Source: an uncultured Erysipelotrichaceae bacterium
GTDB lineage: Bacteria; Bacillota_I; Bacilli_A; RF39; UBA660
Length of the DNA stretch: 13,897 nucleotides
Direction of reading: 5' to 3'
Assembly (NCBI GenBank): GCA_902795975.1
Contig: CADBNE010000040.1
Coordinates: 1 to 13,897 of the forward strand
Within the stretch, counting starts at the first letter, position 1, and the number at the start of each line of letters is the position of its first letter. Position numbers and translations under genes: made by a program. Under the pieces are notes generated by a model, which saw only the letters and a list, made by a program, of their open reading frames with translations, searched no databases and was not told the DNA's origin. Shown here one piece after another: positions 7,587 through 13,897 of the stretch.

Positions 7587-8402
7587 AAGTATTTTGAATA
7601 TATTGGAATAGTAGCACTATTATTATTTAGTTTTGTTCTTACAGAAAAAACTACAATGATTACAAAAGATATAGATGAAATAATGGTAGAAATAAAAGAT
7701 AATTATTCAAATTATAATTCTAAGGGAATGGATGCTACTATAAATGGCAAATATATTGTTCCAGGTAGATGTGAAAAAAAAGTTAATATTAGTAAGAGTT
7801 ATAATAAAATGCGAAAAATAGGTTTTTATAATTCAGATAATTATATATATAATATTCATAAACCAAGTATTAATATTTATAACAATTATAATAAATATAT
7901 AATAAGTGGTAATAAAACTTTAAATAATATATATTTTTTTATAGAATTAAATACATCAAATATAAAATATTTAAAATTATATAGATTTAATAATTATAAT
8001 TTTATAGTTAGTTCTGATTTTTATTTGAATAATAAAAAAATTATAAATGAATTAGAAAAAAATAATAATAGTATATTAATATCACAAGTGTCAAAGAAAC
8101 AATATAAAAAAGTATCTAATGATTATTTTTTAGATACCAATAAAAGAATATATTGTTATAATAATAATGAAAATAATAATTTTTTAAATTTATGTTCTAA
8201 GTATAAGAGTAATACTATTGGTAATATAAAATCAAATAGTTTTAATTATTTATATAATATTAAATCTAATTTATATAATGGTATATTTATAAAATTATCT
8301 TTAAATGATGAATTAGTAAATGAGTTAAGCTCAATAGATAAGTATATTAATATGAAGGGCTATAATATAAAAAATATAGATGATAATTTAGGAGAGTGTT
8401 AA
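7581..8402 (+). CDS. membrane-anchored protein of unknown function, Asn/Tyr-rich
   Basis: This 273-residue protein has no secure name. Residues ~5-21 (FEYIGIVALLLFSFVLT) form a signal anchor, so residues 22-273 should be outside the cell. The segment ~50-115 (DATINGKYIVPGRCEKKVNISKSYNKMRKIGFYN, then YIISGN) resembles, by eye, a domain found ahead of polysaccharide-deacetylase (NodB) domains in related Gram-positive proteins. The catalytic NodB motifs (TFDDG, HxxxH) are not present. The rest is rich in Asn, Tyr, Ile and Lys. The ATG at 7581 follows AGGTGAT very closely and lies in an inverted repeat. No terminator separates it from the U32 gene, which has its own likely promoter. Confidence 0.72.
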   Translation: MHKYFEYIGIVALLLFSFVLTEKTTMITKDIDEIMVEIKDNYSNYNSKGMDATINGKYIVPGRCEKKVNISKSYNKMRKIGFYNSDNYIYNIHKPSINIYNNYNKYIISGNKTLNNIYFFIELNTSNIKYLKLYRFNNYNFIVSSDFYLNNKKIINELEKNNNSILISQVSKKQYKKVSNDYFLDTNKRIYCYNNNENNNFLNLCSKYKSNTIGNIKSNSFNYLYNIKSNLYNGIFIKLSLNDELVNELSSIDKYINMKGYNIKNIDDNLGEC

Positions 8403-8411
8403 AAATAAAAA

Positions 8412-8440
8412 TTGTATAAATAAATTAATTAATATATAAT
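8412..8440 (+). promoter_or_regulatory. likely promoter of the U32 gene
   Basis: TATAAT (8435-8440) is perfect. TTGTAT (8412-8417) is a half-matching -35 at 17 bases. The SD GGTGAT (8447-8452) starts six bases after the -10 box, so a transcript from here would barely include the SD. Read-through from upstream may matter as well. Confidence 0.4.
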
Positions 8441-8455
8441 GTAATTGGTGATTTT

Positions 8456-10600
8456 ATGAAAAAACCAGAATTACTTGCTCCAGTGGGTAATATTGAATGT
8501 TTATATGCTGCAGTTAATGCAGGTTGTGATGCAGTATATTTATCAGGAAAATTATATGGTGCAAGAAGTTATGCAGGAAATTTTGACAATGATGAATTAG
8601 TGAGTGCTATTAAGTATTGTCATTTATATGGAGTAAAAGTATATGTGACAATTAATACTTTAATATATGATGCAGAAGTAGAAGGATTTATTAAGTATGT
8701 AGATTTTTTACATAAAAATGGTGTAGATGCAGTAATAATACAAGATATTGGAATGTTTGATTTATTACATAAGTTATATCCAAATTTAGAATTACATGCT
8801 TCAACCCAAATGCATATTCATAATCTAGAAGGAACTATTTTTATGGAAGAATTAGGTGCTTCTAGAGTAGTATTAGCTAGGGAAACTCCAATAGAATTAA
8901 TTAAAGAAATTAAAGAAAATACAAATATTGAATTAGAAATATTTGTACATGGTGCTCTTTGTATAAGTTATTCAGGTCAATGTTTAATGAGTAGTTTAAT
9001 AGGTGGTAGAAGTGGTAATAGAGGTACTTGTGCACAATGTTGTAGACAAAGTTATTCATTAGAAGAAGATAATAATAAAATATATAAGAATAAATATTTA
9101 TTAAGCACTAGAGATTTAAATAGTTTAGATAATATAGGTAAATTAATAGATATTGGTGTAGATAGTTTAAAAATTGAAGGTAGAATGAAAAGACCTGAAT
9201 ATGTATTCTATGTTGTAAGCTTATATCGTAAAGCTATAGATAGTTATATAAAAAATAATAAAGTTAATATTACAGAAGAAGAATTAACTAATCTAAAAAA
9301 AATATTTAATAGAGAATTTACAAAAGGATTTTTATTTAATGATTTAAATAAAAATATTGTAAATTCATTTAGACCAAATCATTTAGGTATAGAAATAGGT
9401 AAAGTAATAGAATCTAAAAAAGGATATATTAAAATTAAATTATTTGATAATTTAAATGTACAAGATGGTATAAGAATTATTGATAAAGAAGATTATGGTA
9501 TGACTATTCAAACTATTTTTATTAATAATAAAAAAGTAGATAGTGCTACTAAAGGTGATATAGTAACTATTAAATTTGATAAGAATGTATCTATTAATTC
9601 TATAGTTTTAAAAACTACAGATAAATTATTAATGAATAATATAGATAATTTAATAAAAAATGGTATAAGAAAAGTAAATATTAATATAGATTTAAGATGT
9701 TTATTAAATGAAAAAATGCATATACATATATCAGATAATACTAATGAAATAGATTTGGATAGTGAATACATAGTTCAATCTTCATTAAATAAGCCTACAT
9801 CTAAAGAAGATATTAAAAAACAAATATCAAAATTAGGAGATACTATATATAATATAGAAAATATAAATATTGAATGTGATAATAATATATTTATACCAGT
9901 TAAGTTTTTAAATGATTTAAGAAGAGAAGCTATAGAAAAATTAAATGAGAAAAGATTATATATTAAAGAATATTTAAAAGGCGAATATAGTATTAATGTT
10001 TCTAATTTTGAAAAAGAAAAATTAAAAGTATTAGAATTACGTGATAATTATAAGATTGATAATAATTATGATGAAATAATTGTACCATTTGATAGTAATA
10101 TAAATAATCCTAAAGTAAGAAAAAAATTATTAAGAGTTAATGAATATCCTATTAAATTAGAAGGTAATATTATGGTAGGTGAATTAGGAAGTTTAAAGAA
10201 AAATATTGAAAATAAAAATATACTTACTGATTTTTCATTAAATGTAACTAATTCATATTCTGTAGCATTTCTTCATTCAATAGGTGTAAATAGAATAACT
10301 TTATCTGTAGAAATGAACGAATATCAAATAAAAAGGTTAATAGAAATCTATAATAATAGATATAATAAATTACCAAATTTAGAGGTAATAGTATCAGGAT
10401 ATTTAGAATCAATGATATTAAAATATGATTTATTAGAAGGATTAGATAAATCAAAAAAACATTATTTAGTAGATAAATATAATAATAAATTTGAAGTAGT
10501 AAGAAAAAATAATTTAACTACTATATATGATTATAAGAAATTAAAAATAAATAGTAATTTATATGATATTGGTATTAATTCAATTAGAGAAATAAAATAA
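8456..10600 (+). CDS. U32 family peptidase / RlhA-like RNA hydroxylase
   Basis: Residues 1-~250 are a textbook U32 domain. PELLAPVGNIECLYAAVNAGCDAVYL opens it. The family signature EIFVHGALCISYSGQCLMS is at 161-179, and a cysteine cluster (C169, C176, C192 with C195 or C196) completes the iron-sulfur ligand set of this group. Characterised U32 proteins include collagenase-like PrtC and the RNA-hydroxylating enzymes RlhA (23S rRNA) and TrhP (tRNA). The 714-residue length, with a long extra C-terminal region, is closest to the long RlhA type. A role in RNA hydroxylation is therefore inferred rather than seen. The reading frame is intact. The SD is GGTGAT with a short spacer and a strong terminator follows. 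The label 'peptidase' may mislead. Confidence 0.9.
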   Translation: MKKPELLAPVGNIECLYAAVNAGCDAVYLSGKLYGARSYAGNFDNDELVSAIKYCHLYGVKVYVTINTLIYDAEVEGFIKYVDFLHKNGVDAVIIQDIGMFDLLHKLYPNLELHASTQMHIHNLEGTIFMEELGASRVVLARETPIELIKEIKENTNIELEIFVHGALCISYSGQCLMSSLIGGRSGNRGTCAQCCRQSYSLEEDNNKIYKNKYLLSTRDLNSLDNIGKLIDIGVDSLKIEGRMKRPEYVFYVVSLYRKAIDSYIKNNKVNITEEELTNLKKIFNREFTKGFLFNDLNKNIVNSFRPNHLGIEIGKVIESKKGYIKIKLFDNLNVQDGIRIIDKEDYGMTIQTIFINNKKVDSATKGDIVTIKFDKNVSINSIVLKTTDKLLMNNIDNLIKNGIRKVNINIDLRCLLNEKMHIHISDNTNEIDLDSEYIVQSSLNKPTSKEDIKKQISKLGDTIYNIENINIECDNNIFIPVKFLNDLRREAIEKLNEKRLYIKEYLKGEYSINVSNFEKEKLKVLELRDNYKIDNNYDEIIVPFDSNINNPKVRKKLLRVNEYPIKLEGNIMVGELGSLKKNIENKNILTDFSLNVTNSYSVAFLHSIGVNRITLSVEMNEYQIKRLIEIYNNRYNKLPNLEVIVSGYLESMILKYDLLEGLDKSKKHYLVDKYNNKFEVVRKNNLTTIYDYKKLKINSNLYDIGINSIREIK

Positions 10601-10626
10601 ACTTTTAAAAAAGTTTATTTTTTTTT
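10595..10626 (+). terminator. Rho-independent terminator of the U32 gene
   Basis: A 12-bp perfect inverted repeat (10595-10606 with 10609-10620), with a practical loop of about four bases, runs into nine T at 10618-10626. It separates the U32 gene from the bacteriocin cassette. Confidence 0.85.
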
Positions 10627-10669
10627 CATAAAAAAAAGGAAATAGAAAAGTTTTCACTAATAATATAGT

Positions 10670-10679
10670 AGGAGGTGAT
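10670..10679 (+). promoter_or_regulatory. near-perfect ribosome binding site of the C39 exporter
   Basis: AGGAGGTGAT fully matches the SD complement seen in this genome. Five bases further is the ATA at 10685. The same GGTGAT-to-start spacing is seen for the ATG genes at 525, 1712 and 8456, so this site marks 10685 as the intended start. No ATG, GTG or TTG in this frame lies between here and 10748. Confidence 0.85.
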
Positions 10680-10684
10680 AAAAC

Positions 10685-12760
10685 ATAAAAAAGTATCCTT
10701 TTTATAAACAAGAAGAAACCAAAGATTGTGGTGCTGCATGTCTTTATATGATTATTGAATATTATAAGGGACATATGGAAATGGAAAATATTAGAAACTT
10801 ACTTAAATTAAATACCCAAGGTACAACAGCATTTCATATTGTAGAAGGCGCTAAAAAGATAGGATTTGAAGCTAAAGGTGTTAAATGCAATATAGAAGAC
10901 ATGAACGAGGATAATATGGTACTACCTTGTATTGCTAATGTAATTATTAATAAAACATATAAACATTTTATAGTAATTTATAAAATTGATTTTATAAAAA
11001 AGAGATTATTAATAGCAGATCCATCAAATAAATTAATGTATATATCATTTGATATATTCAGTTCTATATTTAGTGGAGTATTAATTTTGTTGTACCCTAT
11101 AGATGAATTACCAATTGAAAATACTAAGAATTTAAAATTAGACCTTTTTCTTAACATAGTTAAATCACACCCTATACTTATAAAACAAATTAGTATTTTA
11201 TCAATATTTATAACCATATTCTCTATATTATGTTCATTTTTCTTAGAAAATATATGTAATTCAATATCAATCTATGGTAGTAAAGATGTAGTAATTGTTA
11301 TATTATTGTTATTTATAATTCTTTCCTCAATAAAATGCTTAACAAAATTTTTTAGAGAAAAGGTTTTGTTATTATTAAATGAAAAAATTGATTTAAAACT
11401 TACTTTAGATACTTACAATAAAGTTTTATTACTTCCATATAAAGATTATCGTTCTAAAACTACAGGTGACATTATAACTCGATTAATTGATGTTGGAGTA
11501 ATAAAAAATACATGTTCAAAAATATTTTTAACATTATTAATAGATTTACCTCTTTCTTTAGTAGCAACATTTTTTTTACTATTAATTAATACGCAATTAT
11601 TCATTATATCTCTTGTTATTTTAATTCTGTATGTATTAGTAATGTTAATGTTTAAAGATTATTTTGATGAATCATATACTAAACTAAAAAAAGATAATAT
11701 AAATGTTACTAGTTATATGATTGAATCAGTAAATAATTTTGAAACAGTAAAAGGTTTAAAAATATTTAAAGATATGTATTATCAATTTGAAAAAAGATTT
11801 GTATCAATGTTAAGAAAAAAATATAGTTATGAAAGTGCTTTTTGCTTACAACAATTTTTAAAAGAATTAATAAGTGAATGTGGATTGTTTTTAGTATATG
11901 GAATGGGAGCATTACTTGTTATAAAAGGTGATTTATCATTTTCTAGTTTATTAACATTTGGAACATTAATAAGTTATTTTTTTGAACCAGTGCAAAGTAT
12001 TGTTAATTTAGAAAAAGATATAAGAGAGTTAGATCTTGTTTTAAAAAGACAACTAGATTTAAGTAAAAAAGATGATATTGGTATAACTGATAATATTATG
12101 AAAGGTGATATTAATATATGTAATTTGAATTATTCATATAATGAAGAAATAGATATATTAAAGAATGTAAATTTAAAAATAAAAAATGGAGAAAAAGTTG
12201 TTATAACAGGTAGTAGTGGTTGTGGTAAAAGTACATTAGTAAAAATATTAATGAAATATTATTCAGTAGAAAGAGAAAAAATAACTATAAATAATATAGA
12301 TATAAATGATTATAATGATTCAAAGGGAATAAATTATATAAGTCAAAATGAAAATTTATATACTGATAGTCTATATAATAATATTACTTTATATGAAAAA
12401 TGTAACATTAATAAGTTTATAGAAATTTGTAAAATGTGCAACATAGATGAAATTATTTCTAAGAATAGATTAGGTTATAATTTATTAATAGAAGAAAATG
12501 GATTCAATTTATCAGGTGGAGAAAAAGAAAGAATAATACTTGCAAGAACTTTAATTAGAAATTTTAATATACTTATTATTGATGAAGGATTAAGTCAGCT
12601 AGACGTTAACATGGAAAGAAAAATATTAAAAAATATTTTTGAAAAATTTAAAAATAAAACTATTATAGTAATATCACATCGTTTAGAAAATATTGATTTA
12701 TATAATAGAAGAATATATATGAAAGATGGTATTGTTATAGATGATGCAAAAAAAGTATGA
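10685..12760 (+). CDS. C39-peptidase ABC exporter (bacteriocin processing and secretion)
   Basis: This membrane protein cuts double-glycine leaders and exports the cargo peptide using ATP. Starting at ATA 10685 gives 691 residues beginning (M)KKYPFYKQEETKDCGAACL. Q9, C15, H94 (KHFIVIYKI) and D112 (IADP) are the expected C39 catalytic residues, at normal spacing. Membrane helices lie at ~165-445. The ATPase has Walker A GSSGCGKST (509-517), Q-loop ISQNE, signature LSGGE (609-613), Walker B ILIIDE (629-634) and H-loop H665. The D-loop SQLD differs from the common SALD. No ATG, GTG or TTG is in frame between the stop at 10679 and ATG 10748. ATG 10748 has no SD and lies past C15, so using it would lose the protease. 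The start is thus a true AUA codon, a mutation or a base error. It overlaps the next gene by 20 bases. I saw no clear promoter. Confidence 0.92.
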   Translation: MKKYPFYKQEETKDCGAACLYMIIEYYKGHMEMENIRNLLKLNTQGTTAFHIVEGAKKIGFEAKGVKCNIEDMNEDNMVLPCIANVIINKTYKHFIVIYKIDFIKKRLLIADPSNKLMYISFDIFSSIFSGVLILLYPIDELPIENTKNLKLDLFLNIVKSHPILIKQISILSIFITIFSILCSFFLENICNSISIYGSKDVVIVILLLFIILSSIKCLTKFFREKVLLLLNEKIDLKLTLDTYNKVLLLPYKDYRSKTTGDIITRLIDVGVIKNTCSKIFLTLLIDLPLSLVATFFLLLINTQLFIISLVILILYVLVMLMFKDYFDESYTKLKKDNINVTSYMIESVNNFETVKGLKIFKDMYYQFEKRFVSMLRKKYSYESAFCLQQFLKELISECGLFLVYGMGALLVIKGDLSFSSLLTFGTLISYFFEPVQSIVNLEKDIRELDLVLKRQLDLSKKDDIGITDNIMKGDINICNLNYSYNEEIDILKNVNLKIKNGEKVVITGSSGCGKSTLVKILMKYYSVEREKITINNIDINDYNDSKGINYISQNENLYTDSLYNNITLYEKCNINKFIEICKMCNIDEIISKNRLGYNLLIEENGFNLSGGEKERIILARTLIRNFNILIIDEGLSQLDVNMERKILKNIFEKFKNKTIIVISHRLENIDLYNRRIYMKDGIVIDDAKKV

Positions 12761-13229
12761 TGATTTAGAAATATTTAATAATTCTTCTGTAGTATATATG
12801 AAAAAAACAAATAATAAGATTATATCTTATATTGTGATATTAATTATATTTAGTATTTTATTTCTTTCTTTAGCAGTTCTTTATAAATTTGAAATATTTA
12901 ATATTTATTATGGAAAAGTATATGAACAAGATGATTCAACATATGTAGTTTTAAATGTAGATAGTGATTTTATAAATATAAGTAAAAGAAATTATTTAGA
13001 AATAAATAATAAAAGTATTAAGTGTCATTTAAATAGTTTTAGCGATAATTATGTAATATATAATAATAAAAAATATTGGGAAGTAACATATGAATGTGAA
13101 CTTCCAGATGAACTCAATGTAAATAATAATATGCTAGAAATAAAAATATCAAGAAGAACAACAACATTATTTAATGAGTTTATTAGAAAAGTGAAACGGG
13201 GGATAAAAAATGGAAGAACTAAAAACTAA
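12741..13229 (+). CDS. small membrane protein, likely bacteriocin export accessory
   Basis: This 162-residue protein has a polar cytoplasmic N-terminus (~1-26), one membrane helix (~27-48, ISYIVILIIFSILFLSLAVLY) and a ~110-residue outer part rich in beta-strand patterns. It ends in a basic amphipathic tail (TTLFNEFIRKVKRG). The layout is that of a very short HlyD/LcnD-like membrane fusion protein lacking the long coiled-coil hairpin. Position between the C39 exporter and the peptide genes supports an export role; immunity is the alternative. Evidence is context plus topology; I do not recognise a named family. It starts 20 bases inside the exporter gene (ATG 12741 or ATG 12744, no strong SD), so coupling is likely. 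Its last 20 bases overlap the first peptide gene. Confidence 0.8.
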   Translation: MMQKKYDDLEIFNNSSVVYMKKTNNKIISYIVILIIFSILFLSLAVLYKFEIFNIYYGKVYEQDDSTYVVLNVDSDFINISKRNYLEINNKSIKCHLNSFSDNYVIYNNKKYWEVTYECELPDELNVNNNMLEIKISRRTTTLFNEFIRKVKRGIKNGRTKN

Positions 13230-13356
13230 TGAATTAAAAAATATTGATGGTGGCTCAGTAATAGGAATTACTGAATTAATATTGCTTGCCACAGGTGTGC
13301 CATTTGTAGTTGGAGTAATTGATGGCTTTTTATCTCCAATGTATGTAAATAGTTAG
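13210..13356 (+). CDS. double-glycine leader peptide 1, putative two-peptide bacteriocin
   Basis: This 48-codon gene encodes a leader MEELKTNELKNIDGG and a 33-residue core. The leader fits the C39 recognition pattern: L at -12, E at -8, L at -7, I at -4, GG at -2/-1. The core begins SVIGITELILLATG, is strongly hydrophobic, has no Lys or Arg (net charge about -2), and holds GVIDG, a GxxxG helix-packing motif, at core residues 20-24. It ends PMYVNS. The SD-like GGGGG (13198-13202) lies seven bases before the ATG, and the gene overlaps the accessory gene by 20 bases. The TAG stop is part of the next gene's SD (TAGGAGG), so peptides 1 and 2 are closely coupled. Function is inferred from leader and context. 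Confidence 0.85.
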   Translation: MEELKTNELKNIDGGSVIGITELILLATGVPFVVGVIDGFLSPMYVNS

Positions 13357-13364
13357 GAGGCTTT

Positions 13365-13532
13365 ATGAGAGAGTTAGACAAATTAGAGATGCTTAAAGTA
13401 GATGGTGGAATAGATATAAGTGGAGCATTAATAGAAACATTATTAAAGACTTCAGAATTTTATTATAATATAGGAAAAAGTCTCGGAAGTAGTATAAGAC
13501 GCGCTATAGGAGTAAATAAACTTTTATATTAA
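13365..13532 (+). CDS. double-glycine leader peptide 2, putative two-peptide bacteriocin
   Basis: This 55-codon gene encodes a leader MRELDKLEMLKVDGG and a 40-residue core. The leader has the same length and pattern as that of peptide 1 (L at -12, E at -8, M at -7, V at -4, GG). The core begins IDISGALIETLLK, has a GxxxG motif in GKSLG (core residues 22-26) and a basic helix end (SSIRRAIGVNKLLY), with net charge about +2. The complementary charge to peptide 1 and GxxxG in both fit class IIb two-peptide bacteriocins, whose helices pack in the target membrane. AGGAGG (13355-13360) lies four bases before the ATG. The 3' end forms the left arm of the operon terminator, with the stop codon in its loop. 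Confidence 0.85.
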   Translation: MRELDKLEMLKVDGGIDISGALIETLLKTSEFYYNIGKSLGSSIRRAIGVNKLLY

Positions 13533-13557
13533 AAGAAGTTTATTTACTTCTTTTTTT
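13509..13557 (+). terminator. Rho-independent terminator of the bacteriocin cassette
   Basis: A 13-bp perfect stem (13511-13523 with 13536-13548) extends by three more pairs, one a G-T wobble. The loop is 12 nt and seven T follow. The left arm is coding sequence of peptide 2 and the stop codon falls in the loop. Confidence 0.88.
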
Positions 13558-13641
13558 ATTGTATAATAATGTATATTTAGTCAATATTTATTAAATTGCA
13601 AGAAATATAAGGCTAAATTTATAAAAAATAGTAATTTTTTG

Positions 13642-13670
13642 TTGAAAACAAAAAGTAATAGTGATATAAT
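13642..13670 (+). promoter_or_regulatory. strong sigma-A promoter of rpsU
   Basis: TTGAAA (13642-13647) and perfect TATAAT (13665-13670) are 17 bases apart. The leader is about 26 bases and contains a full SD. The 80 bases between the cassette terminator and this promoter show no other clear element. Confidence 0.88.
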
Positions 13671-13702
13671 AGCAATAGCTTGTGAAAGGAGGGTGAAACT
13701 AG

Positions 13703-13897
13703 ATGTCAAAGGTAATAGTAAAAAATGGAAATGTTGATGGTGCTATTCGTACTATGAAACAAAAAAGTGCTAGAGACGGCCTTCTTAAAAAAGCTCGCGA
13801 ACGTCAAGATGGATACAAAAAACCAGGAGTTCGTAGAAGAGAGAAAAAAGACGCAGGTATTAAAAATACACGTAGAAGAGAGAGAAATAATTATTAA
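13703..13897 (+). CDS. rpsU: 30S ribosomal protein bS21
   Basis: This complete 64-codon gene ends exactly at the window edge (TAA 13895-13897). The protein is small and very basic. It begins MSKVIVKNGNVDGAIRTMKQK, continues KPGVRRREKK and ends in an Arg-rich tail, matching bS21 in length and pattern. bS21 binds near the 3' end of 16S rRNA and helps initiation on mRNAs by base pairing at the SD. The SD AAAGGAGG (13685-13692) is among the strongest in the window and sits 10 bases before the ATG. It has its own strong promoter and is unrelated to the upstream cassette. In many Gram-positive bacteria yqeY, dnaG or rpoD follow, but this cannot be seen here. Confidence 0.93.
   Translation: MSKVIVKNGNVDGAIRTMKQKSARDGLLKKARERQDGYKKPGVRRREKKDAGIKNTRRRERNNY

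Noticed and set aside
9508..9771. Minus-strand ORF inside the U32 gene
   Set aside because: Hydrophobic shadow of an AT-rich coding region, with no SD or promoter.
10248..10454. Minus-strand ORF inside the end of the U32 gene
   Set aside because: Leu/Ile-rich shadow of the U32 coding sequence.
10748..10750. ATG as start of the C39 exporter
   Set aside because: No SD, and it would remove Q9, D14 and C15 of the protease. The coding pattern clearly continues upstream to 10685.
10580..10774. Minus-strand ORF across the U32 terminator
   Set aside because: It crosses a strong terminator and the C39 catalytic codons, has no SD, and has shadow composition.
10978..11217. Minus-strand ORF inside the C39 exporter gene
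   Set aside because: Antisense shadow with no initiation signals.
13558..13641. Possible extra peptide or small RNA between the cassette terminator and the rpsU promoter
   Set aside because: No ORF with an SD, no double-glycine pattern and no stable hairpin was seen.
1..13897. Mycoplasma-type code (TGA as Trp), suggested by the AT richness
   Set aside because: mreC and the C39 exporter both end in TGA at natural ends, and the conserved tryptophan in RecA (GAWYSY) is TGG.

Overview
The window is a very AT-rich piece of chromosome from a low-GC Gram-positive bacterium (Bacillota, on the Bacilli/Erysipelotrichia/RF39-like side). Support comes from a perfect Bacillus-type LexA (DinR) box before recA, an RNase Y gene next to recA, Shine-Dalgarno (SD) sites matching parts of AAAGGAGGTGAT, and consensus sigma-A promoters. 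TGA is used as a real stop (mreC, C39 transporter) and tryptophan is TGG, so the code is standard, not the Mycoplasma code. I cannot fix the genus from sequence alone.

Region 1 (1-3063) is cell division and shape. It holds the 3' end of ftsK/spoIIIE with its terminator, a membrane-anchored protein with a possible SPOR-like domain, radC, mreC and mreD. The usual mreB between radC and mreC is absent. Region 2 (3064-5842) is recA under a LexA box, its terminator, then rny (RNase Y) with its own promoter. Region 3 (5843-8402) has mgtE on the minus strand, convergent with rny and sharing a bidirectional terminator. Upstream of mgtE on the same strand is a small Tyr/Pro-rich protein gene, and divergent from that is an anchored protein of unknown function. 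Region 4 (8403-10626) is a U32-family peptidase/hydroxylase gene with an Fe-S type cysteine cluster.

Region 5 (10627-13557) is the most interesting part: a compact bacteriocin-type export cassette. It contains a C39-peptidase ABC exporter, a small one-helix accessory protein and two short peptide genes (48 and 55 codons). Both peptides have 15-residue double-glycine leaders, and both predicted mature peptides have a GxxxG motif. The pair looks like a two-peptide (class IIb) bacteriocin. The exporter appears to start at an ATA codon placed correctly behind a near-perfect SD. The first ATG lies after the catalytic cysteine. The model is that the ABC protein cuts both leaders after GG and exports the peptides, helped by the accessory protein. 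No immunity or regulator gene can be recognised.

Region 6 (13558-13897) is a strong promoter and a complete rpsU gene (ribosomal protein bS21). No tRNA, rRNA, CRISPR array, insertion sequence or phage gene was seen.
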